In this document: in pieces, positions 12,583 to 23,067 of the stretch | Position numbering within the stretch: the stretch's first letter is position 1 | Layout of the letters: each line of letters begins with the position of its first letter | Source: Lytechinus pictus | Taxonomy: Eukaryota > Echinodermata > Echinoidea > Temnopleuroida > Toxopneustidae | Length of the DNA stretch: 64,000 nucleotides | Assembly: GCF_037042905.1 (NCBI RefSeq) | Contig: NC_087252.1 | Span: 20,849,701 to 20,913,700 of the forward strand | Direction of reading: 5' to 3' | Made by a program: the position numbers and the translations under genes | Notes under the pieces: generated by a model | What the model was told of the DNA's origin: nothing | What the model saw: the letters and a program-made list of their open reading frames with translations, nothing else | Databases searched by the model: none

Positions 12583-13145
12583 TTTAGAGTGTTCGTTTCT
12601 CCTTCCACAGCCCAAATACAGCCATAATTCACATTAGCAGAGCGCGCGCGCGCGCTATGGGAAAACAGTGTAAAGCCGTATCCTGGTATCAGCCTACCTT
12701 TATCGCGCCGGACTTCTAGGGGATCAGACGATTGTAGTTCCGTTAGCCACGAAACTTGGGGCCATTAACATTACGCACGGATGACAGGAATAATCCACTT
12801 TTGTAAAAGTTAAATGTGCTGAAATAATTCTTATACATATATCAAAATAACATCTCTCGATATCAGATTCGATTAGTAAAATAAAGGATTTTTATAATAT
12901 ATTTGATCTGAAGATACTGTTTAAAAAAACAATTACAATCGACTTTTAAATGTTTTTTTAAATAAAAAATAAAAAGATCCCACCCAAAATTAATGAACTT
13001 GTCCTTTCCACAGACCTCTTGCAACACGGATAGAAACAAGGTGCACAGTTCTCTATCGAGCTAAGGCCAAAATCGGCGACGTGTACCATTTTTCTTTGCC
13101 ATCAAGTACTGATTTCCCAAGAAATCAAGCCACTAAATATCAAAG
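12583..13145. promoter_or_regulatory. Divergent promoter region between OAF and RPLP1
   Basis: This interval separates the two start codons, so both transcripts must start here unless an upstream non-coding exon exists. It holds a run of alternating CG near 12641-12654, a locally GC-richer stretch to about 12780 and an AT-rich stretch at 12830-12980. A pyrimidine tract TCCTTTCC near 13001 would suit a 5'-TOP ribosomal-protein start, but the exact start cannot be read from sequence. No TATA box in a convincing position. Confidence 0.6.
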
Positions 13146-13226
13146 ATGTCTTCTGAGGACAATACTTCTGAGCTTGCCTGCGTTTACAGCGCTCTTATCC
13201 TCCAAGATGATGAGGTCCCAATCACG
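13146..13226 (+). CDS. RPLP1: RPLP1 coding exon 1
   Basis: 27 codons from ATG at 13146 through DDEVPIT. The donor is ACG|GTAATA, phase 0. It is the first ATG after the pyrimidine-rich leader and gives the canonical P1 N-terminus. Confidence 0.96.
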
Positions 13227-16200
13227 GTAATACTTCCCCCATAGTGTGTGCCCATGTATAAAGTTTTGTGTAATGTCCGCGAAGCTAAAAGTTTAAAACC
13301 TTCAGCATGGCTTATATAAGTTAATTGCAGATTACACCCCATAAAGTTGAATGGGTAGACACTTTCTATTTGGCAAGTATGCCTTGTTCGAAAAGTGGTG
13401 GGTGGGGTGTATCCTTAATATACGTATTCTGCACTTGTCATGGACATGGCTAGGCTCCATGCGTGTTGCCAATCAATGGCAATGCCATGGCCATGCCCAT
13501 GTTACTACAACTTATTATAAAATAGCTGTATTATTTCAAGCATCGCGATTGGTCAATACGCGTCACATGACATCCAACTTTTTTTGTGCACTGCACGGTA
13601 GTGCAAAAGGTGTGCAACGAAAATTGACATTGCACGCTCGAGCAAACCAGTGCGGTAAAGTCCAACAAAACTGTACTGTAAGTTTTTTAAAAATTGTTTC
13701 TGTGTTGCTATTTCATAAAACAAATAATGCACTTGCTCTGTCTTGCATAAAACTTAAAAGTAAATGCAGAGAAAGCTCGGTTTCTTCAGATGGAGCACAC
13801 TGGGCACTCGCCGCAAGCGGCTCGTGCACAGTGCGACTCCTATCTAAAGAAACCTCGCGTGCTCTGCATTTCCACTAACGCACTCGGCTGCATGCATTAT
13901 TTGTATACTATTTACATCGTTGGCTGTTAAACGTTATTCGTTAATGTTGCTGATGAAGAACGCATAAAAGATTATTCTTAATCTTAGTCTCAGATGGTCC
14001 AGTATGGCAGTAAAAACTGTAGGCCTACTAAAAAAGTAAAAGTTGGACTCAATGTCTCAATCCAATTTTGATATGTTTGAACTTTGTTGAATGAGTCTGT
14101 TTTCTGTGGTGTGCAGGTGTGAATATGGAATGCCTGAAAGTTTGTGTGATGATGTACAATAATTCAACAGTTGGGGTAGAGAAACTAGCCCGAATTTTAA
14201 ATGTCAATTTGTCTAACTTATTTCACAGGCCATGCAGCACAGACCCAGTCCAAAAAAAAAGAAGAAAAAAAGAAAGATTAACAGAAAAGAAATAATGAGA
14301 AGGAAAAAAAAGGATGAAGGGAAAGAAGCTTTTTCATTTCATCCTCTCAATTCAAAGAAGGCTCCAAATTAAAGCAGTGGCAAAAAGAGTCAATTTTTTT
14401 ACTGGTGTCCAACACCACAAGACAGAAGGAGAATCACCACAGGAGCCTCAGGAGGAAAGTCCAGATTTCAACTCCAAAACCAAAATCCCCTTTGAAAAGT
14501 TGGCAAATGTTGCCCTACAAATACAGAATCTGTGCCGCATTTCCAGGGCAAGCAGCAGCTTAGCTCAGTCAGATATAAGAAGCGGGGTCGCCAAGAAATG
14601 CACTGAAAATGATGAAATCTGTGGTTCCAAATTTTTAATGTTCCCACAAATTTAGAATATCTTGTATCTTCTAAATGATATAAGAAAAAAATATGAACCC
14701 CAGAAAAGCTCAACCGCATTGAATCTGCACCGAAATCAAATCTACGGCATGCTAGTGGGTTGCCTTCATAGTTCCACAGGGGTTCTGCATGTAATGTGGG
14801 CTGAATGGCCACTGCAACTTCTGGGGGTTGCATACCGTATCGCGTGCGGCTCTTGCACACACTGTCAAAGTGGGGTACTGGCGAATCACAGCCGCAAAAC
14901 ATGGAGATACATTGTCAGTAGAGGCGCACGGCCAATATTGGAGACTATACTATCTCCAATGTGGGAGATTATCTCCAATATCAGAGACTTTTGTAAAGAA
15001 TTTTGGTATCCAATTTTAGAGACAGTCTCCAGTTTTGGAGTCCAATTTCCTTTGTTTACATTTGCTGCAAAACAATTACCTTGGCGGCAAATAAAAATGT
15101 GATAAGCAGATTTCTCATTAAAAATTACCCCTTTTCACTGTCTACTTTAAAAATTCACAGTCTACTTTTGTTTTGATAAGGATTTTTGTTGTCAATCACA
15201 CACAGAACAAATGGGCTTCTGACCTCAGTGAGACAAAATTTTGGGTGGAAAAAATCATGTTTTTGTTGGTGTTTCTTTTGTCCTTTTGCAAAGCAAGTCT
15301 CCAATGTGGGAGATTGTCTCCCCTATTGGAGAGAGTCTCCCATATTGGCCTTGTGCCTCTACTGATTGTATCAGGGAATTCTCTGTTTCCATTGTTAGAT
15401 TTGTATGAAATATTGAGGTGGAAGTTGAAAATAAAATTGCTTTGAAAGTAGACAAATATATTCAACAAACATTGATACAAAATTTCATTTTGTGAAAAGA
15501 CATGTAAGATAAAAAAAAAATGTTGCAGAAAATCTAAACATGCCAGTCGAAATTTGGGCAACAAATGAGTCTAAGAAACCGGCTCATGGGGGGGGGGGGG
15601 GGGGCATCATATGGCATGATAACAGTTGTAGATCAAAGGAGAGTTGAGTATAAAATTAAAAGAGGGAGGAAAGTGGAGAATCTGCAGTGTGAGCTAATTT
15701 CCAAGGCAGAAAGGATAAGAAAGAACTTTTAGGGGGATAAAAACAAGATGCTATGAGAGAAAGTAGAATTTATAGTGTTAATCGATCCAAGGTGAAATCT
15801 TGGTGGTTTTTGGCCAAAGATGGTTCCAAATGGTTTCAGAGTGATAATTGTTTACCTTGGATAGATCTACAAATTATACACGAATCATTTGTACACTACA
15901 ATAAAACACTGTAAAGTGAGTGGATGAACTATGCTGAAAGTCAAAATGTCCTAACTTTGCTTTCATAAAATCTAATGAATTATACATGCATATCATATGA
16001 AAGAGAATAGTGTAGCCTTCGTTTTCCACCTCAGTAACAGTTATACATGAATGATAGTGATAGTCATTGACATTTAGTGAGATAGTGCATATTTTCATAC
16101 CTTTCTGTGATCATTGAAGCGTAACTAACAATGCTTCAATAATCACAACTTATTATTTATTTTTTCTGAGAGTCGAGAGGATATGCTTTAATTTCATATA

Positions 16201-18347
16201 AAGTTTGGATCCTTTGCTATTTTTACAGGAAATGAAATATGAAAATGAATCTAATAACATCTTGGTACAAAAGTCAATGAGGTGACACCAGTCAGATATT
16301 CATTCGTTTTTAAATCGTTTGCGAAATGCGTGATGATTGAAATATTAGGAACTGTATATCAACTGAAATGTTGCTCGCTACATGTATGTTTGAAAAATTT
16401 GCAAATGATTTTCGACCAATGCACAGACCCCCCCCCCCCCATCTTGTGCCTTCCCTCTCTTGTCTCTATCTTCCTCTTTCTCACTCCCTCCCCCCCCCCC
16501 CCCCCCCGCCCCAAAGCCTTTTCTTTCAACTTCAAGCTGTCCTAAAGTCAGATACATTAACTGGCATCCTTGGATTGACCGACTCTGATCCATTTTTAAA
16601 TGTTGATCTTCATTTGTTTGTATTGTTATTGAATTCTCTGTCCATAGGCCGACAAACTTCAAACCTTGATCAAGGCTGCTGGAGTTAATGTGGAACCGTA
16701 CTGGTGCAGCCTCTTTGCCAAGGCTCTGTCAAGCGTTGACTTGTCTACCCTCATCGCCAACGTAGGAGCCGGTGGTGGCGGTGGTGGAGCTGCTGCTGCC
16801 CCAGCTGGAGATGCTGGTGGCGAGGCTCCCGCCGAAGGTAAGTCCGGGTACTCTTTCTCAAATTTGTAAACAGATTGTGGAAAGCTACTCAAAATTGTCC
16901 CATAGGATTGGTTGATGGCCGGGATGGTCGTATGGAAATTGTTGGTGAAGAGGAAACTGATGCCCTCTCTTCAGATGTTTGCGATGCAATTGCTGAAGGT
17001 GAACTAGGTATCTCTGTCGTAAACTTGATTGCAATAATCACAATACTCGTGCATGCCATGTCATCGGTTGATACTGATGGTAAATTTCTTCAAGAAATTT
17101 TGGTTGAACGTGGAGCTGCTAAAGCCACTTCTGAATGTGAAATAGGGTCGTCTTTCATAACACGAAGTTTCAAATGACCCTTGCAAGTCTCAGCGCTGTA
17201 ACTCACTTTTATAAGATTAGGAGTGTTTCATAGTGTTTCATCTGACAAAAGACGGCTTCCAAAGTCTGTGGTTTTAATTGGCAAAGAAGCTCAAGTGTCA
17301 AACGATCCAAGTATGGATAATCTTTATTCATGTTGAATGAGCAGTGTTTATATTTACATAGGGGCAATTCCATAAAATGATCAACCTTTTTGTACATCCA
17401 ACCCCCATTTTCTCAAGTCTTCACTTCGTTAACTGACCAAGCCATGGTCATTTGAGAGCATTACAGACTATCAAAAGAACCAGAAATCAGGGACAGAAAA
17501 TTTTATGAAGGTCCCACATATAGGGGGTCGGACATATTTTATGGAATTGCCCATAGGTTATCATAAAATTCTCTGTATCCATTCTTGGTAACATTGTTCT
17601 ATCTGCTTTGTTCTTTCCCCATTACAGAAAAGAAGGAGGAAGTGAAGGAAGAGTCCGAGGAGTCTGATGACGACATGGGTTTCGGTGAGTTCATATTCAT
17701 CTTTAATCTGCCTATCTCACAGCTGATAATTGATATATTTTTTCCCCATTTAGAAGGATGTTTAATAGGAAATTGACACTGATAGATCCCCCCCCCTAAA
17801 AATTTGAATTTTAAAAATTGTAATGGAAAATAGGATTTAGGCTTGAAATTAGGATATAAAGATTTTTTTCACAAATTAAGGTTGGCAGCTCTGCTATTTG
17901 GGTATCTTCTCCGGGATTGGAAATGGATTCAAACACTTGTCAACTACCACAATAATTTTACACTTAATGTTCTATTTTCCTGTGATTTTTGGCTACTCCC
18001 CTGAATAGCCAGTAGCCTTTTACCCATATCCATGAGGCATTACTTTTTTATGTACACTTTAATAGCAAACTGCTCCCAAAGTCATGCATTGATTACATTT
18101 ACATCCATTTGATTTCTGTAAATCGTAATTGAAGAATAATTTTTGCTATTCTTTATTCCACGACTCATTATTCGTGTAACAGTGTATCTTTCTTTTTTTT
18201 TTGGGGGGGGAGGGGTCCTTTACTGTTGAATTCACTTAAGTTTATTGGTGAATCTTACAAATACATGCCCTCATTATCAATTAAATTCTTAACACTTTTT
18301 TCTTCTCTTCCCTTTGGTATCTTCTAATCACAGGTCTGTTCGACTAG
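13146..18347 (+). CDS. RPLP1: 60S acidic ribosomal protein P1, complete four-exon gene
   Basis: Exons 13146-13226, 16648-16837, 17628-17684 and 18334-18347 join into 113 codons plus TAG, close to the 114 residues of human RPLP1. P1 pairs with P2 and docks on uL10 to form the lateral ribosomal stalk, which recruits and stimulates translational GTPases. The N-terminal dimerisation domain begins [19 protein letters not shown] and includes [12 protein letters not shown] and LFAKAL; then a Gly/Ala hinge ([15 protein letters not shown]), an acidic Lys/Glu stretch and the invariant P-protein tail [12 protein letters not shown], split over exons 3 and 4. All introns have GT-AG ends. Head to head with OAF; a polyadenylation signal AATAAA is at 18519. 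Confidence 0.97.
13227..13718. other. RPLP1 intron 1, first part
   Basis: Holds part of a long open frame that continues to 13878 on the plus strand, but with no recognised domain. Judged non-coding. Confidence 0.45.
13719..13902. repeat. MITE-like inverted repeat
   Basis: AAATAATGCA and TGCATTATTT at the ends; internal TGCAGAGAAAGCTCGGTTTC pairs with GAAACCTCGCGTGCTCTGCA. Confidence 0.65.
13903..14915. other. RPLP1 intron 1, middle part with unexplained frames
   Basis: Contains an A-rich purine run (14255-14315) followed by a frame at 14314-14655 (113 codons) with a polar, Gln/Ser-rich middle. No start context, domain or splice support was seen; it may be decayed retrotransposed sequence. 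Confidence 0.3.
14916..15364. repeat. MITE with CAGTAGAGGCGCACGG ends, RPLP1 intron copy
   Basis: 449 bp, inverted relative to 11721-12210. Flanked by ATTGT at 14911-14915 and 15365-15369, a plausible 5-bp target duplication. Confidence 0.85.
15365..16647. other. RPLP1 intron 1, last part
   Basis: AT-rich, with homopolymers G (15590-15604) and C (16431-16440 and 16491-16507). No gene recognised. Confidence 0.5.
16648..16837 (+). CDS. RPLP1: RPLP1 coding exon 2
   Basis: The acceptor is CTCTGTCCATAG and the donor GAAG|GTAAGT. It encodes [19 protein letters not shown] through the Gly/Ala-rich hinge to GGEAPAE, ending in phase 1. Confidence 0.97.
16838..17627. other. RPLP1 intron 2
   Basis: Contains a 100-codon plus frame at 16875-17177 without a recognised domain and a MITE at 17361-17552. 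Confidence 0.5.
17361..17552. repeat. MITE (GGGGCAATTCCATAAAAT ends)
   Basis: Left end GGGGCAATTCCATAAAAT, right end ATTTTATGGAATTGCCCAT. A distant relative begins at 39297 with the same GGGCAATTCCATA start. Confidence 0.7.
17628..17684 (+). CDS. RPLP1: RPLP1 coding exon 3
   Basis: 57 nt, acceptor TTTCCCCATTACAG, donor TTCG|GTGAGT. It encodes the acidic [19 protein letters not shown] segment of the stalk tail. Confidence 0.95.
17685..18333. other. RPLP1 intron 3
   Basis: AT-rich with one T8/G8 run near 18191-18210. No gene or repeat recognised. Confidence 0.5.
18334..18347 (+). CDS. RPLP1: RPLP1 terminal coding exon 4
   Basis: Only GLFD and TAG are encoded, after acceptor CTTCTAATCACAG. 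These are the last residues of the P-protein tail that contacts elongation factors. Confidence 0.94.
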
Positions 18348-18518
18348 AAATCTTGGACGCGCCCTCTGCCTCTCGACACCATCGCTGCCCATTCCAAAGC
18401 AGGCCACCCATCATCGGCATTTACCATCACGTCAAAAAGAACGATGCATTTATGAATAGGAGAGATAGCTCATCTCTGTATCTAAGCCTCTAACATCAAT
18501 GATCTATTTATCAGAGTG

Positions 18519-18524
18519 AATAAA
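18519..18524 (+). terminator. RPLP1 polyadenylation signal
   Basis: AATAAA lies 172 nt after the RPLP1 stop, followed by a TG/T-rich stretch. It is the first canonical signal downstream of the stop. Confidence 0.75.
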
Positions 18525-19164
18525 TTGCCTTTGTGAGCCAGGCAGTCTTTGATTTTTTGTGGCAAACGCAACCAATTGTTTTACTGTTTTATTTTGTTCA
18601 TTTTCTTCGTGTGCATTGTGGTTGGTGGTGTTTGCCATTGACCTAGCAAGAAGAAAGGCCAATGCGGCAGGCCAAAGAAACCGTGTACTGTATGTATCTC
18701 AAAATAGCAGAGAGTGATATGAAAACATGGCAAAAATGGGATGCATGTAAAAAATGAGTGTAGTGGATGCAAGGGGGCTGTCCACTGACAAAAGGAATCA
18801 ACTGTAGAATGAGTTTCATAGTAAATGACAAAAATTTGCCATCGTTTTATGTGGGCATATGTATATATATATATAGAGAGAGAGTCATTCGCTTTTCAAA
18901 TGTCTATATTTCAGAAATTGGGGACTTCAGTGATTACAATTTCTTTAGGATTATGTAGAGAACAGAAGATATAAAGAAAGTATCCCAAATTGAGAAAAAA
19001 ATTCAAGTTTGAAAGGAAATGAAGTTGCTTCCTTTTGTCAGTAGATGGCAGTAAAGTGGATGAAGTTACTGCTACAGTCACACGACTCACACCAAGGAAA
19101 CAGACCCCAAACCGACCAATGGTATGTCATTGGAAATAAACGCAATAAAGTTTGTCGTTCTAGG
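18525..19164. other. Intergenic, downstream of RPLP1
   Basis: No gene seen. A short TA/GA run at 18863-18884. Confidence 0.45.
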
Positions 19165-19381
19165 GGGTGTTTCACAAAGATTTAAATATGACTTGGAGTT
19201 GTCTTGCATGTCCAGTTGTGTGCATTATAAAAGGCATGACCGCATTGGTCAGACCATGCCATGAGGACGCGCACTACTGCATATTGATCAATGAGATTGT
19301 GCGTTGCATTTCATGTACACGTTGGCATTTAAGTGCGACTTTTTTTTTAAAGCCGTACTTAAATCTTTGTGAAACGCCCCC
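19165..19381. repeat. MITE (GGGGGTGTTTCACAAAGATT ends)
   Basis: GGGGGTGTTTCACAAAGATT mirrored by AATCTTTGTGAAACGCCCCC, with AAGTGCGAC/TAAGT type inner pairing. Confidence 0.8.
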
Positions 19382-21727
19382 CTGGAGTCGGTTTTGCATG
19401 TGTGATTGAGTATATGAGTGGTTCGAGGACGATGTTAGTGAGTGAAACAAGATTTTTAGCAAGATCATCAAGGTGTGCAGTGGCCCAAAGATTCATTAAT
19501 TTTGTGACGTGATGTGCAAAAGCAGCTGTCCCGTATGTTGTGTAATGAAATTTACATAAGTTCTCATTTCTTAATGGTTCATGACAACATAAAAATATTT
19601 GTTAATGGCCAGAAATCCATCTTATATCATTTCCTCTCACTTCTCCCTTTTCTAGCTTTGAAGCATATTTCAAGTTTGGTTTAGAAGTATGATTAAAAAA
19701 ACTATTTCAAGTCAACACAAGTGACTTTGTACAAGTCAATATTATACAAATGGGACCCGTCATTCTATTATCCAATGTTATCCCTTTCCCCTTCTTGATT
19801 TCCTTTTTATCATCCCTCTCTCCTTCCCTCCCTGTCTCGCCCCCTCTCTCCCTCTCATTCTCCATTTCTACCTTTTTTCTTTTGTCCCCTCACCTCTGTT
19901 TAGCTTGAACAATCAGGAAAGAAACAAATGATCACTAAAAATGTTTGTATACCAATTTCATTTAAGTGAGTTTATTTATTCTTGAATACACCTTTAAACA
20001 TGTCTACAATATCATCAATAACAAAATTTGAACATGTACTAGTATGTAGCAGAAGACATGAAAGTATAAAGCTAAATGAAAGTTGAAGAAAAAGAAAAGA
20101 CTTTTGAATGGAACAATTATCGTTATTGCTGGAAAGGTCTTTTCACATCAAAAACGAAAACTTTTACACTAGCATTGAATCTGTTTCATGCTCGTAAAAA
20201 ACTACTGGATCAAAGATTTCACAATTGGTTCATTAAAATATGAACTATTAGGGTGTAATGAAAGAAATATAGACATTGTGTAACAGCATTATCATTTATA
20301 TGGTAAATTTCATCTAATTGAATTCTTACTTTATTTAGTCCTAAACTTTCAAATATTAGGATTCGTTAAAGGCAAACCATTCATTACTGATGGTGAAAGA
20401 CTTGTCACTTTAATAAGTTACAACTTAATAATCAGACACAGTATTCATTACATTCAAATTGCTTTTTAATGTAGCTCGGGATTCATTTAATAGCTTCCTG
20501 AGTAAAATATTCATCAAGGGTGAAAAAAATATAGGAAAAATTGACATTATATCATAAGCAATACATAGTATATCTGATAAATATAATTAAAGATATGACA
20601 TTTAATACAACTGAGATGTCTCATGTACCACTGCAGGTTTCAAGAAAATGAGATGTATTCTATTGAAAAAGATTTTTTTCACACATGACACGTTGCAAGA
20701 AACTTGTGATCTGTTGCAAATCTATCGAGAGATTCCCAAAATCATTCATACGCAATGCAACTAATTATTACAAATTTGCAATCAGTTGTTGAACTGCTTC
20801 TTGAAACAAAAAGTTTAAATTGATTTTTACAGCTAAAATTGATCAATCAATCATCATATTGCAACAGAAATTGACATTTGATCGTAAATATTTTCTTGCA
20901 AAATCCCCGAAGGCAGCGCCATTGCATACTGATCATGGGCAAGACAACCTAACAGGTCTTCTTTTCTCTCCGTCTCAATTGAAAATTAGGAGTGTTACGG
21001 AGTTACATGCATGGGGGCGATCCAAGGGGGACGTGTCAGCCCCCCCCCCCCCCGGCCTGTATGTGTGACAGCCTATGGGAGATGTGCCTCTTCCTTATTC
21101 ATTCTTCTATACATTGATTAATCCATTTATTTATTCATTCATTCATTGATTCATTCAATAATTCATTTAGTCATTCATTTATCTATATAATCATTTATTC
21201 ACAAATCAATTTATTCGTTCATTTATGTCAAGTATTTAGGACTTCAAATAACTTTGGGGCAAGTTAGCAAGTAAGTACCAACTAATATTTAAAATACATA
21301 ATAGGGAACTACTTAAATATACTAACTTATATTTAGAAAAAATTCAAAAAGGTATGCTAATTTTTGAAATAATTGATAAAAGATAAACCACCTGCAAATA
21401 TTTTGATTCCTGTTTGATGTCTGAATTATTTGTTCTCTTTATCTTTTTATTGTCCCAATAAAGCATATACCAATCAAGAACATGAAAACTATTATTTTCC
21501 AAGATACCTTAACATAGCAGAAGGAATGTAAATTCTAATGCGATCTGGGGCATTTCATCAACAATTTTATCCAACGAGTTGTCAGATCTGACAACTTTCC
21601 TTGCTTTTGACTGGATTAGAAGCAATGTTGTAATGATAACTGGGATAAAATGGGACTTGTCAGATAAATCGTCCGACAGCCCCTTTCATAATTCACTCCT
21701 TTGGGCTATTATGAAAGAATAGCTATA
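19382..21727. other. Intergenic, no gene seen
   Basis: AT-rich with a CT-rich run at 19790-19870, a C14 homopolymer near 21040 and ATTC/ATTTATT repeats at 21120-21220. A possible remnant of the 27.6-kb repeat lies near 19500-19600. Confidence 0.45.
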
Positions 21728-22499
21728 CAGTGCGTCCCAGAAAAAAACGAAACCGAGATTTAGCGATGATTTATCATAACTTAATCACAAATAAAATAGA
21801 CAAATGATTATTTCTCCTTAACGCAGGAGTGAGCAAAAACAATTTGAAGAGGGGATACCAAAAAGTCATTTGGCGGGTTGTATCTAGCTTTCAAAAGGAA
21901 ATGCACATTTTTAAAAAGTTCAATATCTGCTCTTTAATTTGATAACTCAATTTCAGAAAATGGTCAAGAAATAACAAAGTTCTGGTTATTTGAAATAAGG
22001 CTTGAATTTCAATAATTTCATAAAATGAAGAGGTTTTACAGGCTAGCGTTCAAACTCACTCGACACTCCGTTTTGTTTACGATCAGCCATGCATTAAGTC
22101 TTTTGTTAACCATGCGATAGCTTCTGTGGGAAACCGGTGAAAACAGTTTATTTAATGAAATTATGGAAATTCAAGCCTTATTTCAAATAACCAGAACTTT
22201 GTTATTTCTTGACCATTTTCTGTAATTGAGGTATCAAATTAAAGAGCAGATATTGAACTTTTAAGACATGTGATTTTCTTTTTGAAATTCATATACCCCC
22301 CGCCAAATGACTTTTTGGTATCCTTCCTTCAAATTGTTTTAGCTCACTCATGCGTGAATGAGGAATAATCTAAGTAATATCAGATGAAAGAGGAGATTCT
22401 AATAGCTTTACATTGGTAGGTAATTTGTCTATTTTATTTTTGATTAAGTTATAATAAATAATCGCTAAATCTCGGTTTCGTTTTTTCTGGGACGCACTA
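21728..22499. mobile_element. Foldback mariner-like MITE (CAGTGCGTCCCAG ends)
   Basis: Ends TACAGTGCGTCCCAGAAAAA and TTTTTCTGGGACGCACTATA with arms of over 300 bp, e.g. GAAATAAGGCTTGAATTTC and its inverse. Flanking TA dinucleotides fit a Tc1/mariner-type target. No transposase remains. Confidence 0.82.
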
Positions 22500-22534
22500 T
22501 ACATGAAGAAATGTGACTTTCTCCTAGCTCTACT

Positions 22535-22856
22535 TAAAGGGGAAGTGAACTGTGTGGGTTATATTATTGACTGTGTGTTATAAATACAGTCTTAAAATAT
22601 ACGTTTTATACAAAGAATAAGTTGACCGATAATTGTATATGTATAGAGAAACTAAATTGTTTTGAGAGGAAAAGTAATTGTTTTGCTACTTGGTAACACA
22701 ATTTTAGCGGTATAAATGTATTGGGTAGTTGATTAACATGTTACTATTCAAGTGAGTCTATATTAGTAGACTACACTAGCATTATGGGTCAGGAAAATGG
22801 CCAGATACGAGTAGTTGAGGACTCAAGATGGCGCTATTGGTTCGTATCTGCTTTAA
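22535..22856. repeat. Dispersed element (TTAAAGGGGAAGTGAACT...), copy 1
   Basis: Left end TTAAAGGGGAAGTGAAC; right part contains TTGAGGACTCAAGATGGCGC then TTCGTATCTGCTTTAA. Other copies (inverted) at 53022-53358, 62331-63028 and 63111-63484. Confidence 0.8.
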
Positions 22857-22923
22857 CAGTTCCCAATTTGAAACCAGAGTGCATCTTTCAACTGGTAATA
22901 AAGATAGTTGTTACTTCTGGGTC

Positions 22924-23067
22924 GGTTTCATAAAACTTTTTACAATAACAAATTTATAATACCAGTTATAAGCTACTGAAATCCTTCAATCTGATTGGCT
23001 GTTAGTAAATTTGTTATAGAAATCTTGTGTTTGCAATTGTAACAAATCTTTATGAAACGGGGCCCTG
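22924..23067. repeat. MITE (GGTTTCATAAAACTTTTTAC ends), copy 1
   Basis: Ends GGTTTCATAAA and TTTATGAAACGGGGCCC with CTGATTGGCTGTTA inside. Relatives at 29186-29375 and 48706-48852. Confidence 0.65.

Noticed and set aside
13351..13878. 175-codon plus frame in RPLP1 intron 1
   Set aside because: No domain recognised; its second half is a MITE-like inverted repeat.
14314..14902. Overlapping frames on both strands in RPLP1 intron 1 (113 and 144 codons)
   Set aside because: No recognisable family, no convincing splice context; could be decayed retrotransposed DNA but unsupported.
16378..16892. Pro/Gly-rich minus frames
   Set aside because: Antisense of RPLP1 exon 2 and of poly-C runs.
16875..17177. 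100-codon frame in RPLP1 intron 2
   Set aside because: Lies between confirmed RPLP1 exons with no domain; kept only as a note.
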